A stretch of DNA of 64,000 nucleotides from Pyrenophora tritici-repentis (Eukaryota > Ascomycota > Dothideomycetes > Pleosporales > Pleosporaceae): assembly GCF_003171515.1 (NCBI RefSeq), contig NC_089395.1:682001-746000 (forward strand). Reading direction: 5' to 3'. Shown here in pieces: positions 13,704 to 24,681 of this stretch (position 1 is the first letter of the stretch; the number at the start of each line of letters is the position of its first letter). A model generated the notes under the pieces. It was given only the letters and a program-made list of their open reading frames with translations. It did no database searches and was not told the origin of the DNA. The position numbers and the translations under genes were made by a program.

Positions 13704-15380
13704 CTACCATTCGAATTCACCATTAGCCTTGTGGAACAAGTACCTGGAGGATCATTAGTACGAGGATTAACATTGGCCATGGTTCGGGTGAACTCACTCC
13801 TTCTTGTTGGTGGTCAGGATGCCGTCCTTGAGAGTGCACTTCCACTTGTTCTTGACGCGCTGGACCTTATCATAAGTGCACAGCATGTAGTCAACCATGT
13901 CGTCATCGCTGTTATCTCCATCGCCCAACTCATCCTCAGAGTCGTCGAGGTCAGAGTTGATCGCATCATCGGGATCCTCTTCCGGCTTTACCTCATCATC
14001 CCCATCGAAACGGGCAGGTCCAGGGACACTAGAAGAAGCCTCTGCGTCTTGTTCCTGGAGTACGCGGACGGCAGCCTTTCGCTTTCTACCCTGTGGCATG
14101 GAGTCGAGTGGTACCATAAGTCCGCTATCCTGACGCATGGCCATGGCGTCGACACGAGCACGCATGAAGTCGTCAGCTGCCATACGATCAACAGCTGCAG
14201 CGGCGCGGGCAGCCTTGAGAGCTTCCCAGTCCGCCATGGCATCACCCGAACCGTCATTCTGTGAGGTATATAGGTGACCCTGTTGAGGACGTTGCTGTGG
14301 CATTTGTTGCTGTTGGGGCGGGCGCTGCTGCTGATGCTGTTGCTGTTGAGGAGCCATCATCCGCTGCTGCTGCTGCTGCTGTTGTTGTTGTTGCTGCTGG
14401 GACTGCATAGGCATCTGTGGTAGATGACCTTGCTGAGCAAGGTTGGGGAAGTTTTGCTGGTGCCCATGGCCATGTTGCTGCACGCGTTGCTGAACCAGAG
14501 CTGCCGCACGCTGCCGTGCCAGCTCGTTGTTCTGCTCATAACCTGTATAACCGTTGTTGGCAGGAGGAGCTTGAGGATAGTTCGATAGAGGCTGTTGGTA
14601 CCCGCCCTCCATCTTTACGGCCACATTGGGAAAGTTGGGTTCTTGCGAGCCAGACACAGGTGGCATTTCATTGTCAACCTTGACATTGGACGGCACAGTA
14701 GGCGGCTGGCGGGCTTGTTCAGGGGCTGGGTCCCATGGAAAATGAGCAATCTTGAGAGCAGACAGTCTCTCTTGCCAACCCTATTTCTAGTCAGTTATGT
14801 ACCGTACGATGGCACGATGAGACAATGTGTAAGAAAAAGTAGGTGTCACATGACAAGCTATGCCATGTTGGGAAGTGATACGCTGGCCTTGGCGGGTGGG
14901 GGAGCTGTGCAGGGGATATAAGAAGGCGACCCAAATACTGAGACGCCCCCGAAGCTGCCAGACCGACCGGCAACCCCAGCCCCGCTTTCAGCCGCCCATC
15001 ACCCCCAAGCAAGGCGGCCATCGCGACATGGTCGCAGCCCGCGAAAACGAAGCGAGGAAACGATTGACAAATAAAATGGAAATAAGAAAAAAGTGAAATG
15101 ACAATGGAGCGACGGGGTGGAGGGGAGGCGCGACAAAGGAAATGCAGGCGCGACAGCTGAGATAGCGGCCAGGTTGCAACATACCTGCTTCATCTCGTCG
15201 AGCGTGCTCTGGTCGACGCCGGACTCTTCAAAGTCATTCTGCGACGCCTGGATCACCTTCTCCATGATCATCTGGTACACGCCGCCCTGCATGTCGCTGT
15301 TAGCAAGCCTGTCCATGACCTTCTACCGCTCCTACGCACGCGCGCGCCTTGGGAATACTAACCACAACCGAGTTCGACAT
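13704..15380 (-). CDS. TOA1: Transcription factor IIA large subunit (TFIIA alpha/beta, TOA1)
   Basis: General RNA polymerase II factor that stabilises TBP on the TATA box. Four exons: 15380-15363, 15286-15185, 14780-13798 and 13743-13704, giving 380 aa. The N-terminal four-helix-bundle half is read as MSNSVVGGVYQMIMEKVIQA and DFEESGVDQSTLDEMKQGW; the C-terminal beta-barrel half as YMLCTYDKVQRVKNKWKCTL and, across the last intron, NKKEYLFHKANGEFEW. Between them lie a polyglutamine tract (plus-strand 14270-14400), a Met/Gln-rich linker and an acidic stretch (DDSEDELGDGDNSDDD), all usual for this family. The first coding exon is 18 nt; I chose it because MSNSVV is the family's normal start. The third intron, 404 nt, is much longer than its neighbours. 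Confidence 0.95.
14311..14400. repeat. CTG/TTG trinucleotide tract (polyglutamine of TOA1)
   Basis: Uninterrupted CTG/TTG triplets around 14362-14398, with broken ones on either side, encode a run of about twelve Gln in TOA1, within a longer Gln-rich stretch. Such tracts vary in length between strains. Confidence 0.8.
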
Positions 15381-15987
15381 GATGGCGATTGCTTGATACG
15401 GTCCGGCTATCTAGTATACGATACGGGATCTGTGAAAGCTGCGCAAGGGCTTGCGATGGGTTGTTGCTCGCTGGCAATTGATTGGTGATATAGGCAGGCA
15501 ATCCAGGCAGGTGATGTCAGCGCTTGAGGCTGCAAATAGGTGCGCGCGCTCGAGGAAGCTTCTGCGCTATCAAGGAACTTCTACGGAAATTGCTGGCCCA
15601 GACGGAAGGCTCTGTACGACGTGTTCGGGTGCCCTCAGCTTTGTTGGTCGTGGGGTGGTGTATGAGTGATAGTGAGCGGCACTGCGGCGGTCGCTGAGGG
15701 CGCCGATTCCTTAGCGTCACAAGCTAGCGTAGCGTCTCACGTGATCGCGTCTGCTCGACTTGGAGCATGATAGCAATGCAATAGAACCTTCTGGCTATAT
15801 ACCGTACTAAGTTTCGATAACTGATTGCGACGCGCAAATATAGGCAAAAATTGGGTTATTACACGCGTTATCTTGCCATCAAGGATCTGTATTTCATTGA
15901 TCCACCAGTCAATCATGCAAGACGACGCTCCCGCTACTCCTCTAGAACATTCGTGCTCAAACTGTAGCGTGCCGGTCATATACACAT
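15381..15987. other. TOA1 upstream region and bZIP 3' flank
   Basis: About 0.6 kb. It contains the TOA1 promoter (no clear TATA box) and the 3' end of the bZIP transcript. No further gene is seen. Confidence 0.5.
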
Positions 15988-18416
15988 CTAAATCAGCGAC
16001 TTTAGTATCGCTCTGTCGACGTCTTTGCGTCTGTATCCAGGTGCCCGTCCGAGGCAAACTGCACAATTGTTGATCTCTGCCGCATTCGTTAGCCAAACTT
16101 TCTTTGGGGTGAACCGTCGTCACAACCCAGATGGACTCACCTTCTACAAGCCGGGAAACATCAACCCAAGCGCTCTTCTTCTTCTTCTGTCTTACTACTG
16201 GCAGACTCTCCACATTCCCACTCATGAGACCCAGACCCATATCCATGCCACCCATGGGAAAAGTATTACCACTAGCGAACGCGTAGTCAAAGCCAGGTGC
16301 AAGATCCATGCCTAATGTTTTGAATGAGGACGTATAGTTGACGAGTTTGGGAAAGTTGTTGGGATAGTTAGGCGTTGTTGCGTTGCCGAACGGCATGTCC
16401 AAGCTGTAAGGTCCGGTCCAAGAAAGGTTGTATGGATTGTTTGGCGGGGTCATCGCAGTAGTAGTAGAGCCTGTCGAGGACGTCGAGGAGAGTTGGCTGA
16501 GAGGAGGTGCGCGCTCATTCACTAGTGGCCGCGTGGTATGCTGGTCCACTTGATCGTCGTTGTCGTCGATGAAGCACTCTGCATATGAGCTTTTCGGGTC
16601 AATTTTACACGAGTAGTAGTCCTCCAGGTACCCCTGTACATCATGTGTATCGAACCATTCTCCCTCGTATCCTCTCAGATCAACCCCATTCAATTCCTCG
16701 CTCCTTCCGTCCTCCGTATGTTCCATTAACGCCACCTTCATTTCCAGTGGCCCAATCTGCCTCACAGTCCATGCATTCTTTATTGGAACTATATTACCAG
16801 CAGGATCTCGTCGCGGGTAGTGTGTACCTGCACCGCCAACATGGAGAAAAGGGGAGTCCCACCAGTCCAGATCCTCATCGATAGTCCGTAATATAGTTCT
16901 TCGAAAGCGCTCTCGTATTTGATCCAAGGTCATGTATGGCAGAGAGAACTTGAAGATGTGGTTTATAATCTGATGTCTACAGTCAGTATGTACTCAATTG
17001 GTAAGAGGAGGATCTTAAAAGGACTGTTTTTACAGTTTCATACATACAGGAGTCACCGACTTGGCATTGCTGAGTAGGTGGAATCCAGCCTCAAGCGCAG
17101 TCCGTGATAACCGCCTAGCAAACGTCCTCTCTTCGAAGCTGTAAGTCGTCACTGCAGGGAGAGACTTTGTCGAAATCTTCGGTACGGAGAGAGGTGGTGT
17201 TGGCAGCCTGGTTGTGGGGGGAGTAACGTCAGGGGTTGGTATGTCGACGGAGTACACGTTTACATTGTGTGGTGTGTAAGGCTGTTGCTGTTGACTGAGA
17301 AGGTCGACAAGACCGAAAGGAAGCTGCACGGATTGTGGCGTTGAATGCGAAGGCGATGAGTTGGAAGGAGCATATGATGATCGGCGTGAATGGCTTAGTA
17401 CATCTGAGACAGTAAATTGACGGCGTCTAACAACGCCGCTTGTGCCCGAGTCCGACTGATCATAGACGGGAACAATGTTCGAGAAGTAGCCATCCGTTGG
17501 GGATTGGCCCAAATGGGCTTGCTGTGAATTATCCTGAATCAAAGTATGAGCAAAGTTTCCCTGGGCAAACCACAGGCTGTGGTCGATGAAGTCCAGGCAT
17601 AGTTACAATAGGCCTTACATACCTTCGCTACTGGACCTGAGATCGCCGAGTAACCCCATCCGATATCTTGAGTTACCGGTTCTGGCTGAGGTGGTACCTG
17701 CGCAACTACACCATCTGGGATTTTCTCGGAAGGTTCGGCATCCTCCTCTCCCTCATATTGACCTTCACTAGTTGTTTTGATCAGACTTGAAAACGTGTCC
17801 GTAGCAAGCTTGAACTCTTGAACTAGATTGGGATTCAATTGCAACAAGCCTGATTTTAGCGTTGCGTCGTTCACTCGAAGGAATGTCTTGTTCATCTGAT
17901 CGATGATGGATTGAAGCTGTGTGTTTTGGTTCTTTAGTGAGGCGATTGTAGTTTCTTTCCGTTGGCGATAGGCACGCTGGGCCAACCGGATTTGTGTTCT
18001 CCGCCTCTAGCAGTTTGTCAGTATAAGACATTCTGAGACGATGGAATGATTTCTTTCTGCTGATGTGATGGGGAAAGTGGTGTTGAAGAACTCATTTCTG
18101 GTTAGCTGCTATGATTGAATTAACCCGGGGGCCTGAGTTGGTGACACGACACCAGCCTTTTTCAGCTTTTCAGCTCGACGTGCACCACAACCACAAGGCC
18201 CCATCAGATATCCTGTGCAGGCCGCAACCTCCTCCTCCATTCAGACAGAAGCAAAAGAAAATATTAACTTACATCCGCCGCCGTAGCGTCCTGTGTATCC
18301 ACCCGCGGTCGTCCCCTAGCCTTCTTACCCAAAGCCCCACCATCTTCGCCGCTATTACTCCTGCGCGAGCGCTTGCGCGACGGCTGTGTCTGCTCTTCCG
18401 ACTCAGAGCTCGTCAT
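15988..18416 (-). CDS. bZIP transcription factor with AT-hook-like motif
   Basis: Nuclear DNA-binding regulator. Five exons: 18416-18273, 18006-17623, 17560-17048, 16969-16141 and 16076-15988, giving 652 aa. The basic region begins at residue 49: RRRTQIRLAQRAYRQRKE, followed by TTIASLKNQNTQLQSIIDQM as a short zipper. Immediately before it is an AT-hook-like GRPR motif (KKARGRPRVD) after a Lys/Arg/Ser-rich leader. The middle is Ser/Pro-rich; the C-terminal half (RERFRRTILRTIDEDLDWWD onward) resembles the extended region of large Pezizomycotina bZIP proteins and ends VCLGRAPGYRRKDVDRAILK. Intron 1 is 266 nt; the others are 62-78 nt. An upstream in-frame ATG at 18578 would add 54 residues with no bZIP-like features, so I prefer 18416. 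Its targets are unknown. Confidence 0.87.
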
Positions 18417-19608
18417 ATCCCTACTCTTGCTGGCCTGGTTGATGATATGGATCCGATGGAAGGCGGGATTGTCCACGATAGAGTTGATGACCAATAGCGA
18501 AGCGCGAGGTTGGTGAGGTGGAGTGGGCGGAAGCTCCCGATTAGTGATCGAAGATCTCTCTTGTGAACCCCATCCCATTACTCAACAACAACCGATTCGT
18601 ACGGATATCTTCAGTGAAAATATTAGTCGCAACACTGTCTGTGGATAAATCGGCTGCAGTAGGAGTCGTCGCAGCTGAGAAGTTGGTATTCAATCGTCCG
18701 TCAGGTGAGAATCCACGCCCACAAGGTTCAGCGTGACGCGAACCTGCCACCGTCTAAAAGTAAAAAGACCATGCAATGCCGATGATGCCGACTCCCGCTT
18801 CAGCTCACAGGCTTCGACCAAGGGGCCTGCTTGTAACACAGCCCTGATGCTTGCCTTCGCGCTTACAAAGCTTCCACTAGTTGCTGTAGGACGAAAGATG
18901 CGGATGGAGGGGGCGTGGTGGCGCGCGAGCTAGGATAGTGCCATCATCATATTGCTTCTTCCGGAGGAGAGCACACCGCAATGCGGGCTAGACGCAGACA
19001 TCGCCAGTGACGGCATTCGCGACTGGGGCCGTCAGACTCTCGAAAGTATGCGTCGTGACTTATATTACGGAAGTGTGTCGTCAAGAGAGAAGATGATATA
19101 ATGGTTGCTGACATGATTACTGAACACAAATCTCCGTCTCGGCCTTGTGATGAGAATGGACCAAGTCACGTGATGCTTCGGGCGATTATATACATATGTA
19201 GCGACGCATGCCATCACGCGTCTGATGCCGACTGAGATGTCCAGGATGCCGATAAAGAATTTCTTACATGCGCATTGGTTATCCAGTGGTATTACTATAA
19301 AAGGCATGGTACCGGTATGCTATATTTGAACGGTGTTCGCCTCAAACAGTAATCATCCATATAGATCATGGAAATATCTACGGGATAAGGTAAATGGTAT
19401 GTATGCTTACGCCTAGCCCGAATGGTACACAAATTCCGTTGTAAAGAAGATTTTGAACAAGGACCAGGTGATGGGATCCGTGTACAAAGTCATATCTACA
19501 ACGCAATCTGTGGACCATTCGTGTAGAAGTCTAAGATGCCTGTCTTTTTATCTACCTGTATCCTCATAATAACTGGGTGGTCCCTTTCGATTAGGTAAAC
19601 TGGTACAT
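18417..19608. other. Intergenic region between the bZIP and lipase genes
   Basis: About 1.2 kb with no supportable gene. It contains the bZIP upstream region and the 3' flank of the lipase gene. The 19000-19500 part is comparatively AT-rich. Confidence 0.5.
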
Positions 19609-21921
19609 CTACGCTTGCTTTTGCCCCGGTCCATGTCTCAATGCAGGGATGACACCCATCCAGGTGTTCGCAGGTGCTTCCTCGTCAGGCCCCGCGGCGG
19701 CCGATATTTTGTCAGAATCAACATCTCTTTTCTCGTCATCATCATATCTATCGCGTACAGATTGTGAAGCACCTTGATGTTGTCTTTGCGAACTGGACGT
19801 ATCTTTTGAGCTGCCATCGTCTCCGCTCTGCAACGTGCTCCCATCTTTCTCGGCATTATCCCTTGGGATGTGATTACTACCATGACGCTCTTCGTTGGAC
19901 GCAGTGGCACGGTCCTCGTCGATGCGTTTCTCTCCTCCTTCTTCCTCGTTGATCCAGTGGTTTAACGCCTCATCCGAGGGCTTGTAGAAACACCACATTT
20001 CATCTGAGGTTGTATAACCCGTCCCCATACCACCTTGGAAGTTGCGCTTAAACTTCCTTTGTACACCAGCGGCCATACGTTTTCTGAACTCATTATCTAC
20101 CCGAAGGCGAGCGGCTATCCATTGGTCGTCCGGCCGATGTTCTTCAGGAATTTCTTCCAACAGTGGCGTTTCGAGTAGATTCTCGTCAGTCATACAACGA
20201 CTGATGAGTGACTTTCCCCCTCCCAATTCGGGGGTCACCAATCTCAAGAATTCAAGACTGGTACTGACATTGAGATCGATGGCTCGTTGTGGGTGAACAG
20301 TCGCCTTCATAAAGAAGGAGGACACATGTTCGTATAAGATTGAAAAGTCGCTTTGATTGACGTGGACGGATCCTCGAACAGTGAGAAGGTATGCAGGAGC
20401 ACCATGCTCGCTAGCTTCTTTCATAAGGGACATGCTTGCATCCCAATTCTTCTCCCAGTACATGAATGCTTCGCTAGCGATACCAAGCAAAGGAAGATGT
20501 ATTCGATGCTTAGGGTCATCTAATGGCGGCTTTATGGGAGCACTTTAGTTATATTAGCTTCATGTCTGACGATTGAGGTAGAGGTAGAGGTAACTTACCC
20601 CCAAATGTCATATATGATCCCTGCCTGTACGTTAATGAACCGCTCAGTATGTCTGAGCACTTCGACTACGGTCGCAGCCCCAAAGCTGTGGCCAGCCATC
20701 GTCATCTTGTCGACATGAAAGCGATTCTTCCATTGAGACCAGTCAACACCGATTAGACCTCGCGACGAGCCACCAACATAACCTTCCCCACGCAGATTCT
20801 GCCTTGCGATATCCTCCCCATCGCCAGCACAGATTGCTTTGAGAACACGATACGCCTCTTCGAGCTCACAAAGACGCATTTCGATCTGAGCACTGCGCAG
20901 TTCACTATCAACGCCATTTTCATTGTTCGGTGCGGTGTCTTTGGGGTTGCCCTTGGGGAAGATGTAGTCCTGTGGGCGTTAGCGTGAGACAGTAGTAGCC
21001 AGTGAGAATACATACGACGTAGTGGTAGCCCTGTGCAATCTCCTCTTCGGTGTGATCCATGTGCTGGAACTTTTCGAAATCTTTCTCACCTTGCCCATCA
21101 CCATCGCAGTCCGCATCGTTTGCTTTACCTCCTCCGTGCCCATCTTTCCTGTGCTTGCTTCGCTTCTTGTGGTTTATAAAGGATCGTGGTCCACTCCCGT
21201 CTCGATGCTCCATGGCGCACACAACAAAGCCATAGCTTGCAAACTCGGAGCATAGGCTGCTGTATGCTGTTCTTGAACCACCAAGACCGTGGCTGAACAT
21301 TAACAGCGGGAAGGTTGGTTCTTCACCCAAGCCTTCGGGCGGGTTGCCTTGCTGATTCTTGATCTTGTATCCATCTTTCTTCGCATTCCCTTCTGGTGGC
21401 CAATGGGTCGCTGGAGGACAGTTCCGGTATGCACGGAGTTTTGTTAGCATGGTAGTTGCACCAAAGAGCCCAATGCCCACGAAGTTTGGTATTCCCGCGA
21501 ATTGCGCATACCCCTTGGCTGTCTCCCTCCGTGGTCTTGGAAGCCATGTTTCCCGACTCCATTTTTTCTCTCCTCCAGGTGCCTTCCCATTCCCGCTCCC
21601 GAATGACGCCGGGTAGTATAGTGTAAACAAGACTGTTTCCAATTGTAGAAGGTGCCTGCCCTTCCGCTTGATATGTGAGATAGGCCGGGGCTTCTCCACA
21701 GGGACTTCAATTTCCATGCTCCCTATGGAGTACGGTCCTGATGCGGGACATAGCGTAGAGTTCGGGTAAGGAAGGTGGTCGCGCAGCGAGGCGGGTGGTC
21801 GGGTACGAGGTTTCTTCGCATTGGGTATTTTGCCCGACGAGGAGACGCGTATAACGCTCTTTCGGCGACCACTGTGGTCATCGCCCGTGATTCGCGTTGT
21901 TTGGCGCTCGAGAAAAGACAT
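19609..21921 (-). CDS. PAF-acetylhydrolase-like phospholipase (alpha/beta hydrolase)
   Basis: Predicted intracellular serine lipase of the platelet-activating-factor acetylhydrolase (plasma/type II) family, which removes short or oxidised acyl groups from phospholipids. Three exons: 21921-21016, 20969-20599 and 20542-19609, joined by 46- and 56-nt introns, give 736 aa. The oxyanion-side motif is [18 protein letters not shown]; the nucleophile elbow is GHSFG with Ser397; the acid is likely Asp in YDIWGAPIKPP; the His is in [10 protein letters not shown]. The N-terminus is basic with no signal peptide. The last ~150 residues are acidic and low-complexity ([21 protein letters not shown]), longer than in animal enzymes but common in fungal ones. 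The gene is followed by the metallophosphoesterase on the same strand. Confidence 0.9.
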
Positions 21922-22678
21922 GATGAGTGATCAGCGACAATATCAAAGAAATGCTGAGGGCATCACAACAAGAGAAGCTATGTATAGGAAAAGGAAGTAG
22001 GCCAAGAGCGGTGCTGCTCAACGTAATGCGCAGAACAGCAACCGCAACAGAAGAAGACTAGGAAAGCTTCGCTATGCTTATCAAGAGTCAAGAACCACAG
22101 ACAAACGCATTGTCCATCACGGAGGCTGTGCGGATACGCGGAGACTAAGGAGATAGTGTTCGCGTGTTTTCAGGCCCGCAAGTGATGTCATCGCTCGGTC
22201 GGCTATCGCAGCACGTCAATGTGCAGGGGGCCTTCCGATTAAGTCTCCACAACGTGTTTTGGCGTTGGGCCACAACAATCAGAATTAATGATCCAAGTTA
22301 ATCCTAGTTAATGGCTACATAGCTAGCTAGATTACCTAGTTAGTGTTTTGTTATGCTACGGTGGAGTACGTTAATCGATAAAAGGACTACATTAAATCTG
22401 TGAAGATCTACAGGAATTTGACTAAAGACAGATTGGTACCATAGTAACATCTGAACTGTTCATCTTGACATTGATAGCCTCTGCAGAGCAAGTATATTGT
22501 GGTATAATTGAGCAACCATCCGAGGTGCTACATTAGGGTCCGCCGCGTTGGTCAATATGCGAAGTAAAATACCTGTAGTAGCTCCTACACCTTGTAAATG
22601 CGGTGCTACAGCTGCTTTTGCATGAGAGGAAGCAACAGTGCCGAGCACTTGCTCCTCCAAAAGCTGAGCTGAACCCAA
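21922..22678. other. Region between lipase and metallophosphoesterase genes
   Basis: Lipase promoter on the right. 22270-22400 is AT-rich with TAGCTAGCTAG and GTTAAT motifs. The part next to the metallophosphoesterase stop contains an in-frame open stretch of 72 codons, described under findings. Confidence 0.5.
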
Positions 22679-23990
22679 CTAAACCTCTGAGGTCTTCGAC
22701 TTATCAACCACGGGATACTGATCTGTACCAAACGTCGAGTTCAGTGACACTTGACCTGAAATCTTCCCATCTTCCAGCCGAATCCAAGTATCAACCACAT
22801 TCTGTCCCAGCGAATCCTCTCCCACAACAATCTGCCTCGCACCACGTGTATAATCGCTATAGCCACCATATCCAGAGTGCCTATTGAAGCAGATGTTGAG
22901 GCCATTGCCGTTAGCAGGCGATGTTTTGGGCAGGTCTTTAGACCACTTCATGCACCAATCGACCATGTGATCGTGGCCGGAGAAGACAGCCATGAGACCC
23001 TCAGTTTTGACGAGCGCACTCATAAAGGGTATGTCTGCGCCGTTGTAGTTGCAGTTGTTGCCTGAGATGTCACAGCTATCGCCTTGTTGGCCGATGACCT
23101 CTTCATTGATACCGGGGTTTGTGGTGCTACCATAGCCATCGTGTTGGAAGGACGAGGTTGCGTGAATGGGGATGTGGACGAAAGCGAGACTTGGAATGGC
23201 TCGGCCGTATTGTTGGCGGAGGTCACTGTTGGTGCTACAGAACCAGTCGACGACCTAAGATGTTAGAAAATGAGAGGCAGTATGGGAGGTAGGGATTACC
23301 TTTTGATCTACCCAGTTGGGCAGCTGGACGTCATCGCCTGTAGGTTGATACTTGCGGCCACCCTTGCTATCAAAGAACCATAACAGCATCTTGAGTTCAT
23401 TGCTGTCGGTAGAGCTGTAGACGGGGATGAAGTAGTTGCTCTGGCCGACTTGATCGTAATCACCAGATACGGACTGAGTTGTGTAGGATAGCTTCTGACC
23501 ATTCTTGCCTTTGACATCGTTCCACATGTGGTCGCTCATCGAAGCAGTGCTGCAAGTCTTGGACGCATCGTGGTTGCCGAATGTTGCGCCAAAGGGAAGG
23601 TTACGGTTTACCAAAGGAGCAAGGATTTGATCGGTCAACGCATTCAGATTGTCAGGAGCAACCCACTCGCAAGATACGAGGTCACCGTTGAGGACCACAA
23701 AATTAGGTTGCTCATTGTCGAGGACCGAGTTCATAACACCGACAGTCTTGAGGTCTGCATCAAGTCGACCGCGTGAAGACTCGGCTTGGAGTTGTCAGCG
23801 GTCACTGGTGGCTGAGTCTAGGGTGGGGTTTTTACTTACGCTCGCCGAAGTGCAGGTCACTGAAGACACTGATTGAGAGCTTCTTGTCCGATCCAAACTG
23901 AATACCAGGGTAGTCGAGTGCATTTCGAATTGGCAGAACTACAGCACCTGCTGTACAGGCCAGTAGCGCAAACAGTCCCGTATGCTTCAT
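22679..23990 (-). CDS. Secreted calcineurin-like metallophosphoesterase (DCR2-like)
   Basis: Predicted extracellular or vacuolar phosphatase with a two-metal centre. Three exons: 23990-23840, 23784-23300 and 23254-22679, joined by 55- and 45-nt introns, give 403 aa. A signal peptide is visible (MKHTGLFALLACTAGAVVLP). Metallophosphoesterase blocks are in order: FSDLHFGE, VVLNGDLV, FGATFGNHD, FVHIPIHA and FSGHDHMVDW. These supply the usual Asp, Asn and His ligands. Length and order fit the fungal Dcr2/SIA1-like family. The start is the first ATG before the signal peptide. It sits 757 nt downstream of the lipase gene. The physiological substrate cannot be told from sequence. Confidence 0.92.
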
Positions 23991-24591
23991 GATGGCAGTA
24001 ATGACTGGAAGACTTGATACAAGTTGGTGTAGTCAGATCACTGTGTAGTAGCAAAGTTGAACAAGAGTAGGGTTGGTAACGTAGGACAGAGATTAGACTG
24101 TGTAAAGGCTCTTGGAAGGCGAAATCTCAAGTCATGAAGGAGTGCGGTCCGTGCGGGTGGACCACCAGGCAGGCACCAGACGATGGGAAGGCACAGTGGG
24201 AGGGCGCAACTTAGCTAGCGCGAAATTTACGGTGAACCACAACATCATTTGCCGGGCCTGTTTTGATTCTGCTATGACGAAACTGTTCGCACAAACCACC
24301 TGAAGCAAACAACAGACTGAACTGTACAAAGGTAACTGTGTCTAACGTCTGCCCTTGGTGGATACATACGCACACAGGTAGTACTAACACAACATAAAAG
24401 CCCGTCTGTCATCTTCTAGAGGAATCTCCAAAGATAGAGCTTGAGCATGTTCTGCAAAGCTAAAGAATACTTCACCTTACTAGCCGAAGCGAAAGCTCGA
24501 AAGAGAATAACCGTAAGGACCTATCTACTACAAGAGCATTATATCAGCGCAGCTGACACGGGACTAGGTACCGACTAAGCCTAAGGCGAGC
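23991..24591. other. Divergent upstream region
   Basis: About 0.6 kb between the divergently transcribed metallophosphoesterase and RING-like genes. It holds both promoters. No gene is seen. Confidence 0.5.
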
Positions 24592-24681
24592 ATGGCGACG
24601 ACTAAGCCTGAGGCGAGCATGGTGACAACTAAGCCTGAGCTGATCATCGCGACGACTAAGCCTGAGACGAGCATGGCGAGT
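24574..24681. repeat. 27-bp minisatellite, four units
   Basis: ACTAAGCCT recurs at 24574, 24601, 24628 and 24655, exactly 27 bp apart, with GAGGCGAGCATGG-like filler. Three units are translated as TTKPE-type nonapeptides at the start of the RING-like protein; the first lies just before its ATG. Copy-number change would stay in frame. Confidence 0.85.
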
